Assembly: GCA_019614645.1 (NCBI GenBank) | Contig: JABWDB010000004.1 | Coordinates: forward strand, 6,262,001 to 6,326,000 | Reading direction: 5' to 3' | Source of the DNA: Stratiolaelaps scimitus | Lineage: Eukaryota; Arthropoda; Arachnida; Mesostigmata; Laelapidae | DNA: 64,000 bases | Position numbers and translations under genes: made by a program | Part shown: piece by piece, positions 1 to 12,700 of the stretch | Layout: every line of letters begins with the position of its first letter | Position numbering within the stretch: the stretch's first letter is position 1 | The notes under the pieces: model-generated | What the model was told of the DNA's origin: nothing | Databases searched by the model: none | What the model saw: the letters and a program-made list of their open reading frames with translations, nothing else

Positions 1-790
1 ACTCTATATACATCGCATATTCCCGAAGCGAGTTTGGCGACTAGAACTGGTAGATGGAATCAGGTCGAATGGAATATGATTATTTAACCTGTTCGCAAGC
101 CTCTTATCCACATGCTAAATTCGATTTCAATGCGAGACTCACCTGCGAACACATCGTCCAGTAGGCGGCACTTGCGTCAGCTATCAACGACTTCGTAGCG
201 GGCGACGGATACGTAGGCGCGCGATGCCAATACGAACACGTATGTTCTTATCGAACCATTGACCGTGGCCTCTGTTCTGGCAAAAGTCGCCTCCAATTTC
301 GAATATTTCATTTCGTTGATGTCACACGCACTGGCAGTACAACGTACAATAGAGAGCAACGGGACCGGGCGGTACCGCAAAATCATGATTGTTACTGAAT
401 TTCCACGAGCAAGACGCATTTTAAGTGGGTGTAGCGTGCGCTTTTGGGGGAATTTCAAATTTTGAAAATGGCCTCACGTAAGCCATCGTCGTACAGTTAT
501 GGACGTACCATCTTTCCGATGTCTCGTACGACAACAACTACAACAAGTTACCTGTCGGAAACAGGTGCATCTTAATTAATATTGCCTTTGCGAAGGAGCA
601 TTAAAGTTATTCCTGGGGTCCCACGTCCTATCTATATTTATGTGTATATATGTATTTATTACGTTATGTGCGAATACCCTCAGTACTTAGCATGTCGTCA
701 GTGTGACAAACAGATATCAATAATAATAATAATATGCAATTTATTGTTGCTGGAACCCGTCAGTGCCGGACCAAACTGCCGAATCATATT

Positions 791-818
791 TTTTGTTGTT
801 GTTGTTGTTGTTGTTGTA
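791..818. repeat. (TTG)n microsatellite
   Basis: About nine uninterrupted TTG units. The Cys- or Val-rich open frames across it are low-complexity artefacts. Confidence 0.9.
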
Positions 819-3800
819 CGAATAACGAGAGAATCACCGCCGATCCAGTATCAACAATCAATCGCAAAGTTATCACGGGAATATCTCAACGGATATATAT
901 CTCTACAGCGACCACAAAGCCGATTTACAACGAGCGCACAGTGGCCATTAAACCAACAGGAAAAACAGCAGGAATAGTTTCACACAGTTAGCTCGTCCCG
1001 TCATGGGACCTAGCCTTTTCTAATCAGGTAATTTGCTCATCGCCTTGATTCGCCAGCATTATCTCACCAAATCAAGATTATACAGCAAAAATCAAAATAG
1101 AGGTTGCATGAGAAAAAGAACGAACAAACAAAACAAATGAAGCGAAATCCAGAGTTAAAATGCGCGATAATGAAAAAAGAGCAACGTCTCAACAGGGTTG
1201 AAATCATATTACGTTTTTGAGGTCCCAGGTCAATTAAGTACCGCATAGATATTGCTACAGATTAGGCAGATACCTCATACCGAACAACAATATTATTATT
1301 ATTATTATGAGAGTGTGAGTTTGTTCAACGAGAGGGCTACCGGGCAATGGTAAGCAATGATAAGGGGTCTCTACGGACGCTCGCATCGTCCACAGCCGAT
1401 TCCAATCATTTCCTCGTGGTGTCGCCGCGTCTTCCACACCGCATGGTGAAATCCGTGGACTGCTCCACGAGTCACACGTGCGCGGGTCGCTCCTGGCAGT
1501 TCTCTCTCCATGCGAAGTTGGTCATAGCTCCAACGTCGACGAACTCTGGATCTAAGTCGGTCGTTCTCGGCTCAAAATTGCGAATGAACGGCCGTGAAAC
1601 GACCCCATACTTTGTATATGTCCATACGTCATTTTCGGTGGTGCTACTTTACCAAATACGCGCTTTTAGTATTATATCGTACCCCGTTGTGCATTTTGAT
1701 ACACGAATCATCGACGATACTGCTGCTTTTGCTGCGAGCCAGCGTGCCATTTATGTGGTGCCGTTTTGAAGGCGGAGAAGTTGTTGTCATTTTTAAAGCT
1801 GACATGATCTGCCGCCACTCAGATACTGCGGATGCAATCGAAAAGTGAATAGGAATCATTGTTTGAAAATGTAAACGCAGATATATATGGAACGTGTGTG
1901 CTCTGGGGATGGCAATTGAAAGTCAAGTAGTTGTCGTTTCGCCGTCTCGCTACGCGACCAACCTTATCGCTGCAAGGAGGGATTAGAGCGAGAACGCCTT
2001 GTTTTTACAAGGCGACCTTGGCATCCTGAATCCTCATAATTTAGCCTTCCGGATTGTTATAGATCTCGGCCCGCACCCGTACATGGGAAGCCTGGCGTGG
2101 AATAGGGAGCTTCTCAACGAGCTGTATACACACTCAAACTGACAGCAATGGGTGGCCACTCGATTGTCATCACTCAATATTTTAGCCCATGTGTTTGTTG
2201 TATCTTTAGAGTGTGATTTCGCTGAAAGTAGTCAAGCGAACATGTTCACGAAATGTTTCCCACTTAGGGTCACGTCTGTTCTGAGAACAACAGCAATAAT
2301 CACAAAGGCGTTTGGGGCGGGGGTTCAGCGACATTATGTCGCTTTATTAGAGAATACAAGATGAGCCTCCAATTCAAAGTATATTAAGAGAAAAATCAAT
2401 ATTTCATGAGGTCGCTTCTGCCGGCGGGCAGTCGCCACGGCACGCTTAGTATTCGATCAGTGCGTGGCCATCTCATGGGAGTCTTCATTATCATGCCGCG
2501 CCTAATTGATTCCATTAATCAGTCGTCGACGATATCAACTCGGTTGGGCGCAGTTGTTCAGCCGTCTCCACAGATTTTGTATCGTATTGAGATCACGCGG
2601 GACTCAGTGGCCACTTAAAATTCGTATTGTCAGTTTTTTCAAGCAAATCTCCTCCGGACGTGCCCTTTCACCTGGAGCTTTGTCGTACACAAAAACAATA
2701 TTTTCCTCGCAGAACCATTCAGTGCAACGTCACATGATTCATTTGCAGATATAGAAACGTGTCCCTCAGTCAAATGATACCTAACATCGTTCCCTCATAT
2801 CTCAGTTGCTTCACGACAGCTGCTGTTGTCCATTTCACCAAACAGGTGTTTAGGGAGACACCATCACATGGGGGACTGACTATACCTGCAGACCTCTCTA
2901 ATGTTGCGACTAATGCAGTACACCAATTGTTGCGCTGTTGCCATTGAAGCTGCTGCTCCGACGATCATCCTGCAGGTGCAGTCGCCCTCGGGTACGAATG
3001 TACTTTCCCGCCGACGCCTACCCACAACGAACTGAACCCTCGATGCGCGCCTGCTACCCGCAAGCACGTGTTCATCTCTTTCCGGCGTATCAACCAGCGA
3101 ACCTGTCCTCGATTTCTATTACGTGTCATTATGGGATAAAGATTACCATTCCCGATTCTGACTGCTATGTAGCCAGTGCTGATGACGAGCATACAAGGGT
3201 AGATTTTGCGATAGGCATACTGTATCCCCTCGTTCTTGATCTATGAGGTGATTGGAAGACTGAGTAGATCTCTTATGAAAAATGGCTAAATGTTCTCTTT
3301 GTTTCTATTGTTGACGTTGTTGCTATTGTTGTTTCTGGCCTTGCTGTTAATGATTTTGTTGAAATACATTTGCTGTTGCCACTGTTGCCTCGTTTTCGCT
3401 ATTGCTGAGGGCTCGATGCTGAGTGAACACTCGCAGAGCCGTCAAGATGGCCAACGAGTGGTGGTAACCCGTTCAGCGTGGTCAGGCTATCTGTAGTCCT
3501 GCTCAGTACTTCAATACCACTTACCTCCCCCCCCCTCTCTCTCTCGTACGCCATCTCACTATGGGTGTCTATGCTTCATTCGAGCTATTATACCGTACAC
3601 ACGGCGTCTTGTTCGCCGCTCATCTCATCTCGTTCTTCCTCTGACGACTGTGAACTGATGGTGTTTGTTGGCATGCCCTGTTGTCGTTTTGGCATCGGGT
3701 GCCGCAATCGGGTCTCTCCCTCGATCTGTGTCTGTCTGATTTGGTTGTGGCAATACAACGACTCACGAGTTCTCCTAGAGACGTTCCGGTATCATCACAA

Positions 3801-4057
3801 ACGACGACCGGAGATCGGCCGACAAACAGACAGACCCGCAGAAAGATAGATAAATAGTCAGTGGGACAAACAAGTCGTTTCAGGCTTGCGCTCGAAGGAG
3901 GCCCTTGCAAAGCGACGGCTACCGGACCGAGTAAACGGTCTCAAGGGAGTGTTGACCCCCATAGAACTTGCTTACGGGAAAAAACAAGAATTGGAAAGAG
4001 CTAACTACTCCAAAATCGATGAGTGCTATTGCAATTGTCTCCTTCTCTATGAGAGTG

Positions 4058-4090
4058 ATCGAGCATCCACCCCGTACGCGGATGCTCGAT
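4058..4090. repeat. Perfect 11-bp-arm hairpin
   Basis: Arms 4058-4068 and 4080-4090 are exact reverse complements around an 11-nt loop. No gene context. One of several similar short hairpins in the window. Confidence 0.8.
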
Positions 4091-5330
4091 TTTGGGTAAA
4101 TCGTTTTTTAGTCCCCCTCTCAACAGCAGTGAATGGGAGCTGGACAGAGTGGGTCGCGACTGGGCGCTATAGATCGCAACTATGCAGAGGATCCGTATCC
4201 GTGAGGGTCGAAGCGGTAACGTTTGGTATACCTAAGTAATTCCATTATACCGATAACAATAATACGAATTTAATAGGTAGTGCCAAGGAGTCGGCGTTGG
4301 GAAATAAGCGAGGCATCAGCCGCCAACGAGAAGTACAATAAAATGAGATCCGCATCCGTGCACTACGTGACGCATTCCCCAGTGTGCTTTTGCTATTGGG
4401 GCCTCGAATGAAGTAGTTTTCCGTAAATGTTGATGATGGCTGATCACAAAGATAGATGAGTGAGATGAATTTTTTCGTTTTCTAAATTATTCATATACTT
4501 CCTGATGTAACAATGCACGGCGTTTTCTGCCCGCTCTCACGACTTGGTCCATGACTTGAGAATACGGTGCCGGTGAGGATTGAGATCATCGTTTCGTAGG
4601 AGAAATAAAAGAAATCGTAAACTGTGCGACAAAACATTCGATTGTTGGAGCTAGCACAAAAAAAAGGCCCGACACCACACTGGATGGCATCCGTGAATAC
4701 TCGGAATATTAGCAGGTGTTCTGGTGTCAACCGCATATATTTATCAATGTTTTAGGAAATCAGCCAATGTCGTAGCCAAAACCACGTTGTTGTCGCCGCC
4801 ATATGGAAGTTGTTCCGCGTATTTTCAATCAACAAACGTGCACGAGGCATCTGGCTGTATTTTTTCGTGGTCTGCCGATGAAGCTGGTCACGACCTGAAT
4901 CCTGGTGTCTGGCGCCTCTTTTGAAGGCGCGCCACCGATCAACTGATATGTTATAATAGAAGATAGCGGACGCAGAGAGGACGGGCGGACTCCCTGTGGG
5001 ATTTCGTGTAATGCGTCGATCTGTCCTTCGCGGCCATCACCGTATTGGTGATCATACAGCCAAACGTTAAGTAACGGCGCACATCTACGTCATATATCAC
5101 TCTCTGGCCAATTGCCACTAACACTCACAGCCGTGAGCTATGAACGATTATAAGAACGTAGCTGATCGGCGAGAACGCACAAGGTAATACGCGTAGAAAT
5201 GAGCGGACTTTGAAATACACCTCGTATTAGATCTATCTCAACGTTTTAGCTGTTGCCCTCATTCCAAATGAAAAATTATGATGACATACAATGATAACAA
5301 CAATTAGAGAAGCATCAGCGCTATCCTCCT

Positions 5331-5360
5331 GTCAGCCCATATACCACCATATGGGCTGAC
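5331..5360. repeat. Perfect 12-bp-arm hairpin
   Basis: Arms 5331-5342 and 5349-5360 (gtcagcccatat and its complement) flank a 6-nt loop. It lies immediately 5' of the LINE remnant. Confidence 0.85.
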
Positions 5361-5375
5361 ATTACTGTCCCGTTA

Positions 5376-5780
5376 GTGGCTGTAGGGAGACGAACAGCCC
5401 GCCGACAAACTGAGTCTGTAATACCACTCGTCAGGAGAAAATCTAGCCGACACGCCCTCGCTTGCCAGGGGCCAATGGCCTGGACATCGCTTCCTCGCGA
5501 GATTCGTTCACTTAAGTCAGCAAAAAAAGTTTGCAGAGGTGACAAAAGGAGTTTTTATGATATATATACACTGTGAAATAATTGTGGTAAGTGTGACGGC
5601 TGCACATACTGCTGACACTGTAATGTTTGAATGATATTATATTGTGTATATTTGTATATTTGTTGCGATATCATCAACTGTGTAATTTCATTTCGAATGT
5701 CGTACCCTTTTATCTCTATATTTTATCGAGAACTAAAGCGTATTATATTGCAGTTCCAAAAATAAACTTGTCCTGACCAA
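5376..5780 (+). mobile_element. Non-LTR retrotransposon (LINE) 3'-end remnant
   Basis: The frame from 5376 ends in a segment with AWTSLPREIRSLKS, the pattern found at the extreme C-terminus of Jockey/CR1-like reverse-transcriptase ORFs (a W.SLP..IR element followed by a basic tail). The same motif recurs, mutated and frameshifted, at about 26.5 kb next to a clearer reverse-transcriptase fragment, which supports the call. After the stop near 5575 comes an AT-rich tail with an AATAAA-like end near 5760. Only the 3' end is present, as expected for 5'-truncated LINE copies. Confidence 0.55.
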
Positions 5781-6508
5781 AAAATGTCGGAACCAACCAG
5801 TTGGCGCATTAGCTCATTTGCCAAGCAAAGCAAACACACGCAGATCAAAAGTGATTTTCGATTATGCCTCCAGCCATTAACTACGTCTTGTAGTGTTAAA
5901 CCCGTTCAACACCGGCGGTATCAGGAGAGCCTATTTGTCAGTTGTCTCCGGAATAGGCCGCACCGCTGGCACCGCGCTTGTTATTGAATGAAGTTCAGTT
6001 TTTGTCCAGTGTGGTAACGGTGCCATATTCATGTATGCTTTTCAACTGACTACGACAATAAACAAGTGAAGAGAGAACATATTCCATAAGCGGAAAGCGT
6101 GCCACAGGGACTACTCGATTCAAACGGTGACCCTTTTTTGACGGTCCACTGTTGATGACTAGAACAGCGTCTAAAGGTACGGTAGAGTTCCAAGTAGTTC
6201 GACATTTGAAGAGGCACTTGTACACCTATACTGCCAGTTAACTACCAGCGTCTCCAATAGGCCGCTCATGTGAGAGAGAGATGTGACTTGGGTTGTCTCT
6301 CCCAAAGGGCAACCTTGTTATTGAGCTCGTTGTATACTCTGTCTACAAAAGGGGCTAAGAATACTGCTGTATATGAATCATTAGTTCTACACAAATGGGC
6401 CGGTATACTACGTTTTTGTGTCGACCCCGATTTATCGAAAAAAAAAACATTAATTGTTCTACTCCAACGACAGGGCCCCCGACAAGTTTGAGTTCAAATC
6501 GCTATTTG

Positions 6509-6535
6509 ACGATAACCATATTGTATGGTTATCGT
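6509..6535. repeat. Perfect 12-bp-arm hairpin
   Basis: Arms 6509-6520 and 6524-6535 are exact complements with a 3-nt loop. Confidence 0.85.
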
Positions 6536-7286
6536 TGGCAGCGTTGAAACATATGACCGTTCTATTGGGGAGGGTTTTTAGCGAGATTCGTCACCTCGTG
6601 TCGATCGTAGCAGCTCGAGTTGATCAATACAGAGCAACCATTCACCTCTTAGGTCAGTCCCGTTGTGCCAAATCAACGAACACAGATAACGAGTTCCACT
6701 CAAACACTGGTCACGTGGCATCAAAACATGCGAAGATGACACATATGCGAAGATACGCCTGATATGAGAAGAGGCGAATTCAAGTTATCGAACGTCTCGC
6801 TAATCTTCGAGACGCACAAAAAAAATCAAGGCTAACTCTTGAAAAGTACCCGCTCGGTAATATAAAATCTATTCGGGTTGCCAACGGGGATAGTTCGTTA
6901 TGCTAATACTACGTCTACGGTGATTGTTTTTGCTCGCAAAAAGTTTGGAACATCTACGAGAGGCAGTCGTTCAAGATTCTATGAACATCGCTTATATTCG
7001 CTTAATCAACTCCACACGTAACGGTGACACACCATTTGTCTCCAGGCTGAGCGCGCTGGCTGATTCGAAGCAAGTGAAGCGTGGTATTAAAAGGGGACTC
7101 TCAGACACACAAGAAATATAGATGCTGGCGGTATTCTAATGTGTCTACTGCGAAGATGTTGTAGTCATCACCGTGACAACTTGACGTGGTTGACGCGGTC
7201 CAAAAGGGTGGCTGAACAGTGCGGATTTCCTTGGGTTAACAGAGGCTCCGACAGAGGACAAACTGACTTCTCTCGATCTACTCTAT

Positions 7287-7312
7287 TTGCAACATATTAG
7301 CATATGTTGCAA
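7287..7312. repeat. Perfect 11-bp-arm hairpin
   Basis: Arms 7287-7297 (ttgcaacatat) and 7302-7312 are exact complements with a 4-nt loop. Confidence 0.85.
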
Positions 7313-7543
7313 TCGAATGCTTCCTCCTACCGTCGAAGACAATTTGGACATTTATAGACGGGCATTGTACTATCGGGGCATCTGGCCGTGAACCGCAATG
7401 AAGGGTCGGTTCCAATATGCCACTGCAGGTTTGATTTCATAGTTCCTTGGTAATAATAGTAATAACAATGTTAGAAATAATAATAATACATTAACAATAA
7501 TAATAGCAATGTTAGTAATAACATAAATCCATTCGTGCTTCAG

Positions 7544-7710
7544 GTGTCGACGACTCGTGTCAACTGGACGAAATTACGAGCATTCCCGATGGGCTATCGA
7601 ACAGCAAACGGAGAGTGCGGATCCATAAGCCCGACTCCGGCGGGTTGGGCCTTTCAATTAAAGGCGGCAGAGAGAACAAAATGCCCATCATCATATCTAA
7701 AATATTCAAG
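7544..7710 (+). CDS. Syn1: Syntrophin exon: PDZ, first half
   Basis: The acceptor is cttcag and the donor gtaatc; the exon opens with the last two bases of a codon and ends on a full codon. It encodes [20 protein letters not shown] and continues to [11 protein letters not shown]. The GLGLSI carboxylate-binding loop of the PDZ domain is here. Confidence 0.95.
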
Positions 7711-8305
7711 GTAATCAACGACCTTCTCTCAATTCTATCTATGTTTTATGTGGTTACAAACGCTGTGTGGGTCAGGCAGACATCATATGTGAGAGCGCGT
7801 ACTCGATTCCGGTCACTAGAATGGTTAGCTAAGAACAGAACATTCGTTGATTAGATAGATATCACATTTGTGAGTTTGTTGAACAGTCGATTTCATCTCA
7901 GCCATGCGTGTCCGTGTCGTATCGTCGTCTGATTCATGCTTGTCTCAGACAGCTACGAATCGGTGCGTTATAATGTATAATACCTGCAAGTAAAGCTCTG
8001 TCTAGCGACGGCGGCGGGTCAGACGAAATCCGCTTGCTCCTACCACCTGTATAGGTAACATGGGACTGTAGTCGACTACTCAAAAGCACACGTGCCTCCG
8101 TGTGTGTGTGGGTTTGTATTTGTGCATTGGAGAAGGCAAGATCGAACGAAGACAAATCGTGTTCTTTAGTCACCGTCGCTTTAGCGATCGTCCACTACAG
8201 AAGCATCAGATGGTGATATCGATAACGAAATAACGATTAATTTTCCTTCCATCGTACCTTTACTGTGAACTATTATATAATAGAACAAATTGTGGCAGAA
8301 CTATA

Positions 8306-8364
<59 letters not shown>

Positions 8365-9750
8365 GGTTTAGCTCTGCTTGTTGCTTGTCGTTGGCTTGTG
8401 CCGCTTTCTCAAGTGTGAACCGCGCATCCTATAATAGTAGAAAAATTAATTAGATATCTAATCCACAAAAGGTCCCTAGCTCATTTTTGCTTGAAGCCGA
8501 CAGCAAGTTCCGGAGAGCGAATATCCTTTGAGTCTGCATGGCACTGCCAGATGATTCGATTCATTTGACGCAGCGTCTCATTTGCATTTATATAGACATA
8601 TACATATATTGACGACTGGCACTTTAAGTTCGATGGGGGAAATGTTTTCCTAACTATTTCGAGTACACAGCAGCAACAACAAACGAACAACAGAAACAGT
8701 TCATTATTATTGTTGTAGTTCTCATCGACATCGGAATCTAACCTCCGATCGTGGTTGTTGTTTCTGTTGTTAGTATGTACGGATGTAGCTCATGTAAATA
8801 GTAGCTTCCCCGAGTTGGTTGGTCTCAATAACGCCACGCGTAAATATGCATAAGGAGTATAATAATATATTGCTTATTAACTTAAAGTGAAAAAACAGCC
8901 GAATGTCACACGCCCCACAGTCGAGTTCTGACGATAGTCAGTAACCACGAGTCGGTTGATTGAAGAATATCATTAGTTCACATTACTAAATTCGGTAACA
9001 CCGCTGTCGACGTTTCACAACTTCATGTCAGCGTGGATTTTTGCTAAAATACATGATGCTAGATAGGTTCCAGTGGTTCAGTGGCACACAATTGATCACT
9101 GGAGGCTGGCAAAAAAGTATCCGCTCACACTTTCACTGTCTTCAATTCATGGCTAACGATACTGCCGGTTTAGTTGCTACTACACAAGCTAGGATTGTCA
9201 ACTCTAGCAGAGAGCCGGGTTGTCAGTGAGCCACTGACTGCGATCGACACAACTGCTATTTCCATGGCCTAAGTGAATTTCCCTCCGCTCTTTTGCCGCT
9301 TACACGGCTACCGCCAATGCATTCATGTACACGGCACCTAGCTAAGCTGCGAAAATATGTTGGAACGTAATGATAATTGATTTGATTTGTGAGAGTAACG
9401 GGCCCAATCGGAGCGGTGGAACACCTTAAAAGTGAACATGGAAATGCATGCATGTACAGATTGGCGTAAGCCCACTCGCAATGTTATAGATACATGGCAA
9501 ACTCACCCTCACTGTGCCACAGTCGGCAATGAGACTACTGAAGGTGACTGGATGTTGTATTATATAATATTTTGCGCTTAGAGGCTTCTGTCGCTTCGAA
9601 TACTACAACAAAGTCTACTCCTTGTATTTCTGAGGAGTTCTCATAAAGGATGTGTGCGAGAGGTCCTAGTCTTGCCTTGTGTCGTTGTACTACACACATA
9701 TTATCTTCGGGTATTCTGTATAAAGATAGCATTCAATGTATGTTTATTAA

Positions 9751-9791
<41 letters not shown>

Positions 9792-12700
9792 TATTAATTG
9801 TCTGTTCATTATTTGCTTCGATGCAATTGAATTTTCTCCCCAATTAAATAGGGTCAGGCAGCAGACTTGACAGAGCAGCTGTACGTTGGGGACGCGATTC
9901 TTAGTGTGAACGGAGAGAGCCTTCGCGACGCTACGCATGACGAAGCAGTAAAAGCACTTAAGAAGGCCGGAAAGGTTGTCGACATTGAAGGTAGGTGATA
10001 GTATAACATGTACATAGAACCATACAATGTAACACAATAAATCGAAGCGGCTCTAGAACATTTAGTAGCTTGAAGTCTATAACAACCTGTTGCTGGAATT
10101 AGTAGTTTCGCCGAAAACAGCACGTAAATATTTGTAGTAATCATGCTAATTACTATTTTACATACTATATATATATATATATATATATACGGTTTGTGGA
10201 CATTTGAGATCGCTGGATAACATTCATCGGCCGACAAATATTTTTCAAGCCTGTCTCAGGTTCTCTTGTACTATTATACTATTACTAATATTATGCCGCA
10301 GCATTACCTAGTGATTGGTAAAGCGCCTGCCAAGATTACGCATACGTTAGTAAAAGGGCCTTCCTGTACAGAGTGTGTATATGTTTCTCTACAGGAACAA
10401 TTCAATCTGCGAGACATCCTTTCCTCTTTTAACTATTTTCCGTTAGAATTCAAGGTAGCCACCTTTCTTTGTAGCTAGTCTGGAGGAAAAAGTTACTAGA
10501 AAGCTATTAATGAAGTTTTGATGCTGTATCTTGACGTTGGCTAACTTATCTAATAATAAGTCGATACGACGGGTGAGCTCATGATGCGAAAACATTCGGC
10601 TCAGATCAGGTGAAAAAATATCTTTATACAAAGGGGAATTTAGTCATTTATTATGGTCGGTCAAGGCGACAACGAAATTTCAATCTCTAGTTTCGTCAAA
10701 TCTGATTGATTGCGCAAAGAACAGCCTCTATAGCCTCTACTGCGGGAGAGCTCGCGTATCTCTGGCTCATAGTCGATCATTGTTCTGTCACAGGTTAGTG
10801 TCGTGAGCACGAGGGGTGTATTATAATAAAATTGTCACTCCACAAATGGAACCTTGTCAGATTATTTTTTGTTGTCGTCCATGTACTAAAGGGCTAACGT
10901 CTCGAAGCCTCCCGCGACCGCTTCGACGATAGCGGCCGCTCAGAGACCTCAATTGCTCTCAGCTAATGTCATTGTTTACGTTGTTGTACTAAGCCACACG
11001 TGTCCTGGCATTGTAATCCGGCCTACCAGCCGATACTAGTTTACGACGAGTCTGATCGAGCCGATCCGCCAAGTCTCAGCCCTCACCGTTCGACTCTCTG
11101 GCGCCATGTCAAGGCCGCCATGTCAGACCTCATACGAAGCCATCTCGTTTCCGTGGCGGAGGCGTAACACAGTATTTCTTTCAAGAGCGGGCGCGCGCGC
11201 GCGAGCAATATAACGACGATTATTATTATTATTTTTATTGTCCAAGCTAGAATGAATGATGTGTCCTGTTTCACCAAAAGGGTACTGGTGCCCCTGTTTG
11301 CTATTGTATTGCCGAGAGAGCTACGGTGAAATTCTTCCTCTTCTTATTCTTCATCGCAATATTCCTCTCAAAAGTAGGCGGCATCACACGGTCCAGCTGC
11401 TTTACGTTGTTGTACGAAGTTGAGCCGTTTGGTACAGTGATCATTCGAACGTTCACAATACATCTTCGCTATTCGAAGATTGAATCGACCCAGATGAATG
11501 GTTCGTTACCTAACATGTGTTCAATATCCGACCGTTTTCAATCTCCCACAATATTCCCGTCCTATCAAATTAAATAAAAAGCAAATCGCTCATCATCATT
11601 ATACCCGCCCCCACAAATACGTCCTAAACACACATTCGCATCGCACCATATACAAAGTGTTGACACAAATTACCGCGGCATCTTTTGACACGAAACGCAC
11701 CGTTTCCGGCATCTGGCCAGGGTCGACCGGCTCACTTGGAGCCAATCATCGCTCAGGCAGGTTATAGTCTATAAATTCCGGCTGTCGGCGAAGGACATCG
11801 GAGGAACAGCGATACTGGGTTGCCGCGCAGATAGGAATAGCATACTAGTCTCACTGCAACCCACGTGACCGCTCGACCTGCTACTACCTGCAATTCGCTT
11901 TCGTTGGCCACGCTTTGGCCTGATAAAGGGAGAAGTTGTCGATGGGAGAGCGAGAGAGAGAGAGAGGAAGACAATCATTCCAGTCTATTGTTGTTGGTCT
12001 ACATACGTAAGTGTTGGCGAGGGGCTCCTGTTGTTGCTTTGGTTTTACTCTGCAGGCATTCACGATTATACTTGCCCTATCTGGCAGGGCAACGGACACC
12101 AGTTACAGGCATGCAAACAAATATATACATATATATATATATATATAGAGTGAGACAGACAACAGAACAGCATCATTGTATTCACATTTTATTATAGGTG
12201 CAGTAGAATCAGGCTAGATATCGTAATTGTTGTAGAGCTGGAAGACGCTGTTTCACCTGACGGGGGAGGGATTTAACTGAACAAATGGCCTACATCTTGT
12301 AGGCTCGATCTGTGACGGATATTCATCGAATATGATATGAAATTGGTTGGTGGTGGTTTGTATTTATTATTGTGATTTCACGATTATTGTGCAATCAAAG
12401 TATATATCGTCGATGTTGAACGGTGGTTACCACTGCAAAATACTATACTACAATGATAATTGAATCACGGAGCAGAGCAGTTGAGCGTTATTCGAAAAGC
12501 AGTCACCATTTGGTAGTTGCTTACCTTCCAAAAAATTTACTTTTGGCAAAGCAGTCCTGTAGTAGATGTACAAGTACCGCGGCAAGTTCGTAGTGGCCCA
12601 CGTCGTAATCGCAGCTGACACAGTCAGCTATGGATGACCAAATGCAGCTCTTATAGGACAGCTACTATAAAAACAAATTCATGGGCAATCAAGCCGATTT

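Larger units (their letters stand above)
1..7543. other. Flank 5' of the first syntrophin exon seen; no supported gene
   Basis: No conserved protein was recognised on either strand. If the syntrophin N-terminal exon (first half of PH1) is inside the window it should be here on the + strand, but I could not find it, so it is either upstream of the window or too short and diverged to see. The stretch holds a (TTG)n run, a LINE 3'-end remnant and several short perfect hairpins, listed separately. The open frames here look like chance. Confidence 0.5.
7711..9851 (+). other. Syntrophin intron (2.1 kb)
   Basis: Non-coding. Holds the longest (AT)n run of the window (8302-8361) and a second (AT)n run at 9757-9787 just before the next exon. 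No nested gene seen. Confidence 0.7.

Noticed and set aside
8265..8453. Tyr/Ile-repeat ORF
   Set aside because: Translation of an (AT)n microsatellite.
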